Below are positions 24,835 to 34,700 of a DNA stretch of 34,905 nt, in pieces. This stretch comes from Anaeroplasmataceae bacterium (lineage in GTDB: Bacteria; Bacillota_I; Bacilli_A; Acholeplasmatales; JAEDCM01): assembly GCA_016294165.1 (NCBI GenBank), contig JAEDCM010000016.1, forward strand, positions 1-34,905. The letters run 5' to 3'. The first letter of the stretch is position 1. Each line of letters starts with the position of its first letter. Made by a program: the position numbers and the translations under genes. The notes below the pieces were generated by a model, which searched no databases, was not told where the DNA came from, and worked only from the letters and a program-made list of their open reading frames with translations.

Positions 24835-25950
24835 CTATCCCTTATATTCTTTTAGGAATTGTTCTCTAAATTCATCAAACCTATTTTCTTTAATAGCTGT
24901 TCTAATATCATGCATTAAAGATTTTAAAAAATATAAATTATGATATGTAATTAAACGCATTCCTAAAATTTCATTTGTTTTAAATAAATGCCTTAAATAA
25001 CTTCTTGTGTAATTCTTACATGTGTAGCAATCACACTTAGGATCAAGTGGTGTCATATCAGCTTGATATGTCGCATTTTTTATAACTAACTTACCATTAT
25101 GCGTTAATGCTGATCCATGGCGAGCAATACGAGTAGGTAAGACACAATCAAACATATCAATTCCGTAATACACTCCATTAACTAAATCAGTTGGTTCACC
25201 AACTCCCATTAAATAACGTGGCTTATCCTTAGGCATTGCGTCCTTTAAAAAATCTAAGCTCTTATACATTTCCTCCTTGCTTTCACCAACTGATAATCCC
25301 CCAATTGAGTAACCAGGAAAATCAATCTTTGCAAGTTCATCAATGCATAACTGTCTTAAATCATTATAAGGGCCACCTTGAACAATCCCAAATAAATGCT
25401 GAGTATCCGGATTTTTATGAGCATCCTTCCCTCTTTTAGCCCAGCGAATTGTTCGTAAGACGGAATCCTTCATATATTCATATGAAGAATTAAAAGGAGG
25501 ACATTCATCAAAAGACATAATAATATCCGCTCCTAGCTTATTTTGAACATCAATAGAAATTTCCGGAGACATAAATAATTTTGACCCATTTTTATGATGT
25601 CGGAAATGGACTCCCTCTTCCGTTATCTTTCTTAATTTTGATAAACTAAAAACCTGAAATCCCCCAGAATCAGTTAACAACGATCCATCCCATTTCATAA
25701 ATCCGCGGATTCCACCATGCATATCAACAATATCCGCACCTGGCTCTAACCATAAATGATATGTATTTCCTAAAATTAATCCATCGCTAACCTCCTTAAT
25801 CTCTTCTGGAGTCAAGGATTTAACGGTTGCTTGGGTTCCAACTGGCATAAAAATTGGCGTTTCATAATCCCCATGGGCAGTGTGTAAAATACCAACACGC
25901 GCATTCCCACATGAAGCGGTTTGATCCCATATTTTTTTCATGGATTTCAT
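24835..25950 (-). CDS. tgt: tRNA-guanine transglycosylase
   Basis: A 371-residue TIM-barrel enzyme that swaps guanine 34 of GUN-anticodon tRNAs for preQ1. PIFMPVGTQATVKSLTPEE opens the fold, LLTDSGGFQVFSLS and DCVLPTRIARHG hold the catalytic Asp residues and substrate loop, and CDCYTC with a later Cys/His set form the zinc site. It follows queA, the next enzyme of queuosine formation, separated by a cyclophilin gene and a hairpin. Two starts are possible, ATG 25950 or ATG 25941; the GGAAAGGA ribosome site fits the second slightly better. Confidence 0.96.
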   Translation of the reverse strand: MKSMKKIWDQTASCGNARVGILHTAHGDYETPIFMPVGTQATVKSLTPEEIKEVSDGLILGNTYHLWLEPGADIVDMHGGIRGFMKWDGSLLTDSGGFQVFSLSKLRKITEEGVHFRHHKNGSKLFMSPEISIDVQNKLGADIIMSFDECPPFNSSYEYMKDSVLRTIRWAKRGKDAHKNPDTQHLFGIVQGGPYNDLRQLCIDELAKIDFPGYSIGGLSVGESKEEMYKSLDFLKDAMPKDKPRYLMGVGEPTDLVNGVYYGIDMFDCVLPTRIARHGSALTHNGKLVIKNATYQADMTPLDPKCDCYTCKNYTRSYLRHLFKTNEILGMRLITYHNLYFLKSLMHDIRTAIKENRFDEFREQFLKEYKG

Positions 25951-25970
25951 CCTTTCCTTTCTATTAATAA

Positions 25971-25991
25971 AAAAAGCGCTAGGCGCTTTTT
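25971..25991 (-). terminator. Hairpin between the cyclophilin gene and tgt
   Basis: AAAAAGCGC (25971-25979) pairs with GCGCTTTTT (25983-25991), and on the minus strand it continues into T residues. It overlaps the cyclophilin stop and stands about 10 bases before the tgt ribosome site, so it probably reduces tgt expression by partial termination. Confidence 0.75.
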
Positions 25992-26670
25992 ATTTAACCA
26001 TTCTAATTGAAACAATTGTTACTGTATCAACTGGTTTGTCGCTATTATCTGTTTCTAAATCGGCAATTGCATGCACATATTCCATACCATCTACAACAAC
26101 ACCAAATCCAGCATAATCACCATTTAATGATTCACATCCATCAGAATTTTCACAAATGAAGAATTGTGAGTTTGCTGAATCGTTATCACCAGATACTCTA
26201 GCCATAGAAATAACACCTGTCGTATGCTTTAAATTATTATAAAAATCATTATTGGCGAATTCACCTTTAATTTTATCTGCTTCCTTTGCATCCTCATCAT
26301 CTTGTGTTGGATCTCCACCTTGGATCATGAAATTGTCGATTACACGATGGAATGTTAATCCATCATAGAATTCATTTTCAACTAAATTAATGAAATTTTC
26401 ACAAGTTTTTGGAGCTAAGCTCATAAATAAACGAACCTTGATTTCTCCTTCAATGCTATCTCCTTCTTCAGTAGTATAGCTTACCTTGATCACAGCATAT
26501 GTAGGTGTCACCCCGTCTAATTCCTCTTGTAGAATTAAATCATAGGCTTTAACCCATTCATTTGGCTTAACAACGTATTTTGATTCGCTGTCTCCATCTT
26601 TATCCTTTCCGCATCCAGTAACTGTAAATGCCGAAACTAACAATAATAAGAATAATAATACTTTTTTCAT
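25990..26670 (-). CDS. Lipoprotein peptidyl-prolyl cis-trans isomerase (cyclophilin type)
   Basis: A 226-residue exported protein that speeds proline isomerisation during folding outside the membrane. The signal peptide ends in TVTGC with lipid Cys20. The cyclophilin domain follows: LAPKTCENFINLVENEFYDG, FHRVIDNFMIQGGDP (catalytic Arg) and GVISMARVSGDNDSANSQFFI. The start at 26670 is set by GGAGGAAG just before it; the frame extends upstream to 26703, but that overlaps queA. It is inserted between queA and tgt, an unusual place, and has no obvious link to tRNA modification. Confidence 0.93.
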   Translation of the reverse strand: MKKVLLFLLLLVSAFTVTGCGKDKDGDSESKYVVKPNEWVKAYDLILQEELDGVTPTYAVIKVSYTTEEGDSIEGEIKVRLFMSLAPKTCENFINLVENEFYDGLTFHRVIDNFMIQGGDPTQDDEDAKEADKIKGEFANNDFYNNLKHTTGVISMARVSGDNDSANSQFFICENSDGCESLNGDYAGFGVVVDGMEYVHAIADLETDNSDKPVDTVTIVSIRMVK

Positions 26671-26684
26671 TTTTCTTCCTCCAA

Positions 26685-27701
26685 TTATTTGATAAACATA
26701 CAATCACCAAATGAAAAGAATCGATATCTTTCTTTGATGGCTTCATTATAAGCTTTCATAATGTTTTCTTTTGTTGCTAGAGCTGAAACTAGCATAACAA
26801 GTGTTGATTTTGGTAAATGGAAATTGGTGATTAAGGAATCAACAACCTTAAACTTGTATCCTGGATAAATGAATATCTCAGTATTTCCATAGCACTCCTT
26901 AAATCCATTATCATATGCTGATTCTAGCGTTCTTGTCGAAGTAGTACCAACACTAACAATTCGTTTATTTAATCTCATTGCTTCATTCAAAGCATCAGCT
27001 GCTTCTTTTGAAATACAATAATATTCAGAATGCATTTTATGATTTAAAACCTCTTCCTCCATCACTGGTCTAAAAGTTCCTAATCCAACATGTAATGTTA
27101 CATAGACAATTGTAACGCCTTTTTTCTTTAAGGCTTCTAAGATTTCATTGGTAAAATGTAATCCAGCTGTTGGAGCAGCAGCACTACCAACATTTTTCGC
27201 ATATACTGTTTGATAACGATCCTTATCATCAAGATGCTCATGAATGTATGGTGGCAATGGCATTTCACCAAGTTTATCTAAAATTTCCATAAAGATTCCA
27301 TCATAAATCATTTTAAATTTTCTAATTCCGTTATCCATTATACCAACACATTGGGCTTTTAACAAGCCCTCACCGAAAATAATTACATCATCTAGATGAA
27401 TTCTTTTCGCCGGCTTTACCAATGATTCCCAAATATCGCCCTCTTGCTTTAAAAGTAACAGTTCAATATTAGCATTTGTCTTTTCTTTTACTCCGTAAAG
27501 TCTTGCCGGAATAACTCGGGTATCATTCAAAACTAAACAACAGCTTTCATCTAAATAATCAACAATATTCCTAAAGCACTCATGCTTAATTTCCCCACTA
27601 TTTTTATCTAGAACTAGCATCCTTGAGCTAGAGCGATCCAAAATGGGTGTTTGAGCAATTAATGATTCATCTAATTCAAAATCAAAATCAGATGTTTTCA
27701 A
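26685..27701 (-). CDS. queA: S-adenosylmethionine:tRNA ribosyltransferase-isomerase
   Basis: A 338-residue enzyme that transfers the ribosyl part of S-adenosylmethionine to preQ1 in tRNA, making epoxyqueuosine. The start FDFELDESLIAQTPILDRSSSRML, then LNDTRVIPARLYG, GSAAAPTAGLHFT and VGLGTFRPV are strong family motifs. The start codon is TTG at 27701, directly after the ruvB TAA, with AAGGGG nine bases before it inside ruvB. It works together with Tgt two genes on. preQ1 synthesis genes are not in the window. Confidence 0.96.
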   Translation of the reverse strand: MKTSDFDFELDESLIAQTPILDRSSSRMLVLDKNSGEIKHECFRNIVDYLDESCCLVLNDTRVIPARLYGVKEKTNANIELLLLKQEGDIWESLVKPAKRIHLDDVIIFGEGLLKAQCVGIMDNGIRKFKMIYDGIFMEILDKLGEMPLPPYIHEHLDDKDRYQTVYAKNVGSAAAPTAGLHFTNEILEALKKKGVTIVYVTLHVGLGTFRPVMEEEVLNHKMHSEYYCISKEAADALNEAMRLNKRIVSVGTTSTRTLESAYDNGFKECYGNTEIFIYPGYKFKVVDSLITNFHLPKSTLVMLVSALATKENIMKAYNEAIKERYRFFSFGDCMFIK

Positions 27702-28703
27702 TTAAAACAACCCCTTATAATATTTTATATTTAATAAATCATACGCTTTTTCGGTTGCTACTCGACCACGCGGTGTTCTTTTAATATAACCCTCCTGTAG
27801 TAGATATGGCTCATAAACATCCTCAACAGTAGTAATCTCTTCACCAATGGTTGCGGAAATTGATTCTAGTCCAACCGGTCCACCATTAAAAGATTCAATG
27901 ATAGCTTTTAAATAACATTTATCCGTATAATCTAATCCATTACCATCAATATTTAGCTTTCCTAAAGCGTTCTTTGTAATATCTAGTGTAATATCTCCAT
28001 CGGATAACACCTCTGCAAAATCTCTTATTCGACGAAATAATCGATTGGCAATTCTTGGTGTTCCACGGCTTCGAGATGCCAGTTCAATAGCGGCATCCTT
28101 GCTAATCTTATTATTATAAACACTGGCTGTTCTTTCAATGATTTTTGTTAATTCAGCTTTGTTATAATATTCTAATCTTTCAACAACTCCAAAACGAGCA
28201 CGAAGAGGAGCTGATAAATCTCCATATCGAGTAGTTGCACCAATTAAAGTAAATGGTGGCAAATCAACACGGATTGATCTTGCATTAGAATCCTTACCAA
28301 TAATAATATCTAGTACGTAATCTTCCATTGCAGAATATAAAATTTCCTCAACAAACCTTGGCAAACGATGGATTTCATCAATAAACAATACATCACCAGG
28401 ATTAAGCTGAGTTAAAATAGCCGCCAAATCTCCACCACGTTCAATCATCGGACCGCTTGTGGTCTTAATGTTCACATTCATCTCGTTGGCAATGATTTGC
28501 GCTAATGTTGTCTTTCCAAGGCCCGGAGGTCCATATAGTAAGATATGATCTAAGGCTTCTTCTCTTTTTTTAGCAGCCTTAATATAAATATCAAGCATTT
28601 CTTTTACCTTTGCTTGTCCAATATATTCTGAAAGCTTTTGGGGCCTCAATGAACCATCTTCATCATTTTCCAATTCGTTTGCCGAAATGATTCTATCATC
28701 CAT
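27702..28703 (-). CDS. ruvB: Holliday junction branch migration ATPase
   Basis: A 333-residue AAA+ motor that, with RuvA, moves Holliday junctions. LLYGPPGLGKTTLA is Walker A, VLFIDEIHRL is Walker B, LIGATTRYGDLSAPLRARFG is the sensor 1/Arg-finger region, and EPYLLQEGYIKRTPRGR is the C-terminal winged helix. It starts 11 bases after ruvA with GGAGG before the ATG and abuts queA. RuvC is not in the window, as usual for Bacilli, which use RecU. Confidence 0.98.
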   Translation of the reverse strand: MDDRIISANELENDEDGSLRPQKLSEYIGQAKVKEMLDIYIKAAKKREEALDHILLYGPPGLGKTTLAQIIANEMNVNIKTTSGPMIERGGDLAAILTQLNPGDVLFIDEIHRLPRFVEEILYSAMEDYVLDIIIGKDSNARSIRVDLPPFTLIGATTRYGDLSAPLRARFGVVERLEYYNKAELTKIIERTASVYNNKISKDAAIELASRSRGTPRIANRLFRRIRDFAEVLSDGDITLDITKNALGKLNIDGNGLDYTDKCYLKAIIESFNGGPVGLESISATIGEEITTVEDVYEPYLLQEGYIKRTPRGRVATEKAYDLLNIKYYKGLF

Positions 28704-28714
28704 TTTTTAACCTC

Positions 28715-29263
28715 CTACTTTAGCATTAAGCGTAAGGCTTCCTTAATAAGCTCACCCGTTGGCTTACTACCATCAAGCTTACTAATAACCTTATCCACAT
28801 CCTTAGGCTTATACCCAAGGGCAATTAAGGCTTCCTTAACCTCACTATTGACACTAACAATTTGGGGAACAATCTCTAGCTTTCCTTTTAAATCTAAAAT
28901 AATTTGTTGGCTAGCCTTTTGTCCAATCCCCGGGAATCTCATTAAATACTTTACATCGTTGCTTTCAATCGCATTAGCAATATCATCAACCTGACCAGTT
29001 GCTAAAATGCTTAAGGCACTTTTAGGTCCAATTCCATTTACACTGATTAATTTAATGAAAAGTTCCTTTTCCTCTTTAGTCGAAAAACCATATAAGTCAA
29101 TAGCATCCTCGCTAACCTTTTGATAAAGATACACCTTAATAAAGCTACCTAATTCAAATAAATATGGATTAGCTACTTTAATAAGATATCCAATATCATT
29201 ACATTCAAACTCAATATATGAGGGTTCTAACCCTGTTACCTTACCAAACATATAAGCGTACAT
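28715..29263 (-). CDS. ruvA: Holliday junction DNA-binding subunit RuvA
   Basis: A 182-residue protein that forms the tetramer clamping the Holliday junction. It has an N-terminal OB fold (MYAYMFGKVTGLEPSYIEF), a helix-hairpin-helix domain (LISVNGIGPKSALSIL and RFPGIGQKASQQIILDLKGKL), and a C-terminal domain III that contacts RuvB (KEALIALGYKPKDVDKVI). The start at 29263 is preferred to 29278 because GGGGGGTG five bases before it is the ribosome site. It heads the ruvA-ruvB-queA-cyclophilin-tgt run. Confidence 0.96.
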   Translation of the reverse strand: MYAYMFGKVTGLEPSYIEFECNDIGYLIKVANPYLFELGSFIKVYLYQKVSEDAIDLYGFSTKEEKELFIKLISVNGIGPKSALSILATGQVDDIANAIESNDVKYLMRFPGIGQKASQQIILDLKGKLEIVPQIVSVNSEVKEALIALGYKPKDVDKVISKLDGSKPTGELIKEALRLMLK

Positions 29264-29288
29264 AAAAACACCCCCCATACTCTTTGAT

Positions 29289-29297
29289 ATTATATCA
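29289..29297 (-). promoter_or_regulatory. Extended -10 promoter element of ruvA
   Basis: On the minus strand this reads TGATATAAT, 25 bases before the ruvA start, identical to the element before the hybrid kinase gene. The rest of the 29298-29450 gap is A/T-rich; it holds a GCTTTATAA direct repeat at 29421 and 29433 and no open frame I can support. Confidence 0.55.
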
Positions 29298-29451
29298 TAA
29301 TTTTATTTCAATTCCTAGAGTTTTTTTTATTTAATCACTTTTTTTATATTTAATATAAATATAACCATCTAAACCTCTATTAAATAATTTTCTTTTTTTT
29401 AAAAAAAATAATCGAAAATGGCTTTATAATGAGCTTTATAAATCATAAAAA

Positions 29452-29474
29452 ATAGCCCACAAAATGTGGGCTAT
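29452..29474 (-). terminator. Intrinsic terminator of the DUF885 lipoprotein gene
   Basis: ATAGCCCACA (29452-29461) pairs with TGTGGGCTAT (29465-29474) around AAA, and on the minus strand it runs into TTTTTT. It lies three bases past the stop codon. Confidence 0.9.
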
Positions 29475-29477
29475 ATC

Positions 29478-31238
29478 TTACATACAATAATATACGAAAT
29501 CAATATAATCTTCAATGATATAGAATGGTGCAGGTCCAAATTCTAGATAGAATTTATGGAAAATCATATCCGAATAATCATCGCCTAACTTTTCTTGAAC
29601 CTTTTGTTTTAAATTCTCTAATTCAATAATTGAATAATAATATTCTAAGGAATTAGTTGGTGTTTCAATAAGTTGGTTATAAAGACTTGATACATCTCCA
29701 ACCGATAATCCCATATTTGTTAATTCATCAGAAAGTTGGCTTGCATTATAACCATCATAATTTACTAAAACATCTAAATATGCTTGAACATAACCATAGA
29801 ATCTTTGTTCCCATTTGTAAGCATTTTTAACAGCTGATGTACCGCTAGCATACTTTAATATATATGATTCAGAATATACTGCCCATGCTTCCTTATATCC
29901 AGTGTTATTTAAGATTGCTCTAATTGGTGTAAACATACTTGAATTCTTAAATGATAAATTTTGGAATAAATGTCCTGGAATACCCTCATGAGCTAAAGTT
30001 GTATATTGATAATTTCCACCTTGCTCAGCAAAAGACTTTTCATTGATGATAATTTGCTCAACACAATTCTTATTATCAACATATGATGCAAAATATGCTG
30101 CTGGACTAAAATTATCCTCTAAAGCTTCATTGACATAATTTAAATTATAATTAATATCTTGTTCTAATTTTGGAAAATCAGCCCAAATTCTCTCATTAGA
30201 AATGAATCCATCTAATATTTGCTTATATGAATTATTTCCAGCAAAATCTCCAACAAGTCCTCCTGATAATTGATAGTTACGTATATATTGAGTTAAAGCA
30301 TTTTGTGATGCATTTTTTAATTCATCTCTAATGGTATCTACATCCGCATCAGTTCCAATATTTGTTTTAATTAAATATTGATAATACTTCTTACCTTTTT
30401 CGCCAAATGATGCTAATGATCCAACCTTTGTTTGCTTGTTTAATAGCTTTGTTTCAATATTTCCCTTTAATACCTGATATGCATTAATGAATTCATTAAT
30501 ATAGTTTTTGTGTTCAGATTTTAAACTTGCTTTTTGCTCATCTGAAATGTCTAATGCATCAATCTTTTCTTCAAACACCGGAATTAAATAGCATTCCTCT
30601 TGACTACAGAAAGCATCGATTTGCTCAATGACTCCATTTAAAATTGAATTTGGTAAAGATAAACCATACGCAATCTTTTCAACCTCAAAATCCGTAATCG
30701 CATTGAAATCTTCCTCAGCTTTTCTTAAATATGAGAAATAATCAAGAACATCCTTGTTATCATCAATAACATACATTGTAAGTAAAACTGGTAGGTTAGC
30801 TTGATATCCTAGATAACTTCCTAAATTAGTTCCATAATAATAGAAATCCTCAGTTTCAAATTCCTTTAGGTTCTCAAAATAATCGATTAATAGACTTTTA
30901 GTTACCCTATTTTTTAACTCTAATTTATTGTCTTTAAACGCTTTTATTTCAGCAATAAGACCATTAAGCTCATCAATATTTTCCTGCTTATTATTTTCAT
31001 AAGCTATTCCTTCATAAACTGTTTGGTCCAATCCAAAAAGCTCAGGTTTCTCTACATAAAAGTTAATACTTAGTGGGTCCCCCTCAAGCATAGATGAAAA
31101 CAAGTCCTTAGTATAGTTTTCAAACTCTACATCTGTTTGTGTTTGAATCCATGTAGTTGTTCCAGTTGTTGTTTTTTTACTTTTAGAACCACATGCTGAT
31201 AAAAATAATACTGCTACAATTATTAATACTTTTTTCAT
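29478..31238 (-). CDS. DUF885-family lipoprotein, putative metallopeptidase
   Basis: A 586-residue secreted lipoprotein. The signal peptide ends LFLSAC with lipid Cys16, followed by a Lys/Ser/Thr-rich linker. TLAHEGIPGHLFQ (His417, Glu418, His423) and the later EAWAVYSESYIL form the zinc-peptidase-like signature typical of DUF885 proteins. The segment in between is mostly helical. A role in cleaving external peptides for uptake is likely from the family, but the substrate is unknown. AAGGGGGAATTAAT precedes the ATG. It lies 44 bases after the LysM gene without a terminator between, so the two may be co-transcribed. Confidence 0.85.
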   Translation of the reverse strand: MKKVLIIVAVLFLSACGSKSKKTTTGTTTWIQTQTDVEFENYTKDLFSSMLEGDPLSINFYVEKPELFGLDQTVYEGIAYENNKQENIDELNGLIAEIKAFKDNKLELKNRVTKSLLIDYFENLKEFETEDFYYYGTNLGSYLGYQANLPVLLTMYVIDDNKDVLDYFSYLRKAEEDFNAITDFEVEKIAYGLSLPNSILNGVIEQIDAFCSQEECYLIPVFEEKIDALDISDEQKASLKSEHKNYINEFINAYQVLKGNIETKLLNKQTKVGSLASFGEKGKKYYQYLIKTNIGTDADVDTIRDELKNASQNALTQYIRNYQLSGGLVGDFAGNNSYKQILDGFISNERIWADFPKLEQDINYNLNYVNEALEDNFSPAAYFASYVDNKNCVEQIIINEKSFAEQGGNYQYTTLAHEGIPGHLFQNLSFKNSSMFTPIRAILNNTGYKEAWAVYSESYILKYASGTSAVKNAYKWEQRFYGYVQAYLDVLVNYDGYNASQLSDELTNMGLSVGDVSSLYNQLIETPTNSLEYYYSIIELENLKQKVQEKLGDDYSDMIFHKFYLEFGPAPFYIIEDYIDFVYYCM

Positions 31239-31282
31239 ATTAATTCCCCCTTACCTACGTATTTTACTACAAATAAAACAAA

Positions 31283-31663
31283 TTATCTACCCCATTTATT
31301 CTTGTAATAGTAATAAGGGAATTTTATATAGCTATTGTCAACTTTCTTTTCATCTTCTCTTTCGATTCCTTCATTATCATCAACGGTTTGTTCATTTTTT
31401 TCATTAAAATCTTCATTTTTTAAATCATCCTTTGATTCTTCTATTTCATTTTTTTGATAATAATCCTCCACAAATGGTTCAGTTTCCTCAAGGATGTCTA
31501 ATACCTCATCATTTAATAAAGGAATTTTTATTTTCATTCCGACCGTCAAATGATTAAAATCGGTTATATGCCGATTAATAGCCATTATGTCATTAACACT
31601 AACACGATAACGATCCGCAATTAAATGGATATTTTCATTTTGATGCACAATATGAATAAACAT
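31283..31663 (-). CDS. SafA-like N-terminal LysM protein without signal peptide
   Basis: A 126-residue protein that begins directly with a LysM domain (residues 1-48: IHIVHQNENIHLIADRYRVS, then LTVGMKIKIP), with no signal peptide or membrane helix. A long acidic linker (about 50-110) follows, and the tail FPYYYYKNKWGR is aromatic and basic. This layout, LysM at residue 1 with no export signal, is that of spore morphogenetic protein SafA of Bacillus, which acts in the mother cell; the rest is not clearly related. The start at 31663 is set by AAAGGTGAT just before it. Other options are a phage or cytoplasmic LysM protein of unknown role. Confidence 0.75.
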   Translation of the reverse strand: MFIHIVHQNENIHLIADRYRVSVNDIMAINRHITDFNHLTVGMKIKIPLLNDEVLDILEETEPFVEDYYQKNEIEESKDDLKNEDFNEKNEQTVDDNEGIEREDEKKVDNSYIKFPYYYYKNKWGR

Positions 31664-31709
31664 TTTTATCACCTTTAATAATATATGCAAATTCATCTTT
31701 AAATACTAC

Positions 31710-31734
31710 AAAAAAACGCTATTTCTCTAGCATT
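31710..31734 (-). terminator. Terminator-like hairpin upstream of the LysM gene
   Basis: On the minus strand AATGCTA, a six-base loop and TAGCGTT (one G-T pair) are followed by seven T residues. It lies about 50 bases before the LysM start and just behind the A/T-rich divergent promoter region, so it could be a leader attenuator of the LysM gene or could stop antisense transcripts from the coiled-coil gene. Confidence 0.45.
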
Positions 31735-31750
31735 TTATGAAAAATAATAT

Positions 31751-31756
31751 TATAAT
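31751..31756 (+). promoter_or_regulatory. -10 element of the coiled-coil gene in a symmetric divergent promoter
   Basis: TATAAT lies here inside the palindrome AATATTATAATATT, so a near-equivalent element exists on the minus strand facing the LysM gene. The transcript start would be close to the GAGGAGGTG ribosome site of the coiled-coil gene. No convincing -35 is seen. Confidence 0.4.
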
Positions 31757-31776
31757 ATTATGAGGAGGTGAATTTT

Positions 31777-34700
31777 ATGAGTATCATTTTTGATGAATAT
31801 ATCAAAAAACATAATAAAAATATCCATAATGTCACAAAAGATTTAACAGAAATTCATCAAGATTTTATCGATAATACTGATAAAATTCACAAAAATCTTG
31901 TTGCCTTCATTGGTAAAAGTGAAAAAAACATTGAAAATGCCCTTAATTATCATTTTAAAAATAAAGAAAATATTGAAAAAGAAAATAAAGTTGCTCAAAT
32001 CAATTTAAAGGAAAGTGAAAAATCAAATATTTATAAATTAGAAAAAAAGATTGATATTTTAAATAAAAAGCATGAAAACTATAAAAGAGAGCTTTCTAAT
32101 ACAATCAAATATGCCTATAAAGAATATGATGAATTTTTAACTAAGCAAACAGATGATTTAGAGGAAGAAACGGATAATAATTCAAAGATTCTTCAGGAAT
32201 ATATCAATTCTATTGAAAATGATGAGCAAACCCAAATTAAAGAATTCGATGAAACAATTGCTTCTCTTGAAGAGGATATCAAAAATGTTAATGCTGATTA
32301 TCAAGAAACAATTATGGATATAAAACAATCCTTTATTTTTGGAACATCAAGCCATAACGATCAAATAAAAAATGTTAAAAAATTGTTTAATAATAACCAA
32401 AATGATTTAAATGAGTCAATTGCAGTTCACAAACAAAATCTTGAAGAAGCAAAGGCTGCTAATCATAAGGTATTTTTAAAAATCCAAAAACAAATCATTA
32501 ATAAATTTAGAGATGAATTAATTGAAAGTGAAAAAATGATGGATTCTATTCCTACGGATGATCAAATTCATTTCGCAACCGAAATGGCTAAAATTCGTTC
32601 CATTAAACTGCGCTCTGAAGCTGAAAAAAATCACAAGGTTAAACTTGCTAAAATCAATTCTGATTATCAAGACAGTTTGGCAGAAATTGAATTTGAAACC
32701 AACGTTTTTAACATGAACAATTCAATTAAACGTGAACTATTAAAAACCAATATCGAGATTACAAACGCCGAACATTTAATTTCTCTTGAAGCATTAAATC
32801 GAGATAACGCTCTTGATAAATTATCAATCAACCACACACATAATACAAACAATTTAAATCAATCTATTAATATAAAGAATTTTGAGGTTCAAAACTTTCG
32901 CGAAAAAATTGATTCCTTAAAGGCTCATAAAATTAACGAAATAACTTATCTTGATCGAAAGAATGTTGTTTCTTCTTCTCTTACTATTCAAAAGAAAAAA
33001 TTTAAAGCTGAGTATGAAGAAAAGCGTCTTTTAGAAGTAAAAAAAGAAAAGGAAGCTCAATTAAGCTTCAATATTGAATTAGCAAATCAAGAAAATGAAT
33101 TTGAAAATAAAATAATTAACTCGGATTATGATCGTTTCTTAATTAATTCAGAAATAAAAGCTGTTGAAAGCAAATATGATTACGAGCTATTTAAAGAAAA
33201 TACTAATATCGATATCGATCAATCAAGATTAGATAATATTTTATCCTATTTTAAATCTAGAACTGATTATGAATTAGACTGTTTAAAATCTAGCACTCGC
33301 ATTATTTTTCTTGAATATAGTCTTTTAAAAGAGACAATTATTAAAAAATTAAGCGATATGTACCACAATTTTGATAAAAGCAAATTTTTAGATTACAAGA
33401 ACGATTTAGATGAGCAAAAAACGATCATCAATAAAACATTAGGTGAACTCGAAAATTTCATCTCTGAAAAAATGGATATCATGAGCGATGATTCTAACGA
33501 TTTCCTTGAAAATTATTTAGAAAAAGCAGAAAAAAGACGACAATTTTTAGCTGAAGAATTAGACATCACTAAATTAAACATCGAAGCTGCAGATGAAAAG
33601 ATTACTTCTTTTGAACAGGAAATTAATTATCTAGAGGTTAATAAAGCAACAACCATCAAAACCATTCAAAAGATTAGCCAATCACAACTTGCAAATAAAT
33701 CAGAAAATATTAAAGCACTAAGGATTGATTTGAACGATATTGTTAAATCAATAAACTATAAGCGTGCAAATATCAATATCCTAAACCAACAAAAAAAGAT
33801 GTACAATCAAAAAATTACATCAGCTACACAAAAGCTTAATGAATTGCTTAATGACACAAATATTTATGCTGATAATGTTCAAAACCCATTATTTAAAGTA
33901 AAATTTATGAATTTTTACTTTGAAAAAAATAATTCAATCTTAAAATACATTAATGACTTACGTAATAAGCTAATTGCTTTATTTGCTAATTCTTTCTCTA
34001 AAAGCAAAAAAGAGATAAATCGCCTTATTAACGCCAATTCTACTTTAATTGATAAAAACTTTAATCGTATTAACAGCATCAATAAAAAAATATCTGCTTC
34101 CTATGAAAAACAATTTTTAAGAATAAAGGATTTATATGATGATTTATCCTTTGAATGTGATAATGAAAGACAACAAAAAATTCAAAAAATTTCTAAAGAA
34201 AAGAAAATATCTATTCTTGAAATCAGGAATCGTTTAAAAATTATTGATAGTAACATTCTAAACGAAAAAAACAAGCACAATATTAATGTTAATAAATTAA
34301 AGAAAGATCTTGCATATCAGCTTAAAGCAATACGTGATGACCAAAAAACTCTTAGAAAAGATCATTACAACATGTTAAAATCTGTTGACGAAAATTTGAA
34401 AGTTTCAACTAATTACTATAATAAGCTCTTAGATTCTAATAATTTATCAAAATCTAATTCAATTAGCAAAATTGATAAAGCTCGTATTAACAAGAAGATT
34501 GAATTTGAAAATAACATTTTTGCTTCTAAGAAGAATTTAAATAAGATCATTTTAGATTTGGATATTATTTTTAAAAGTAAAAAGAATGAGATTGCTAAAA
34601 AATATCGTATGAAAATTCTTGAAGCTGAATTAGAATTAAAAAGATTTGATAAAGATACTTTAAACGAATCCAAAGTATATAAAAAGAATAAAGCATTATT

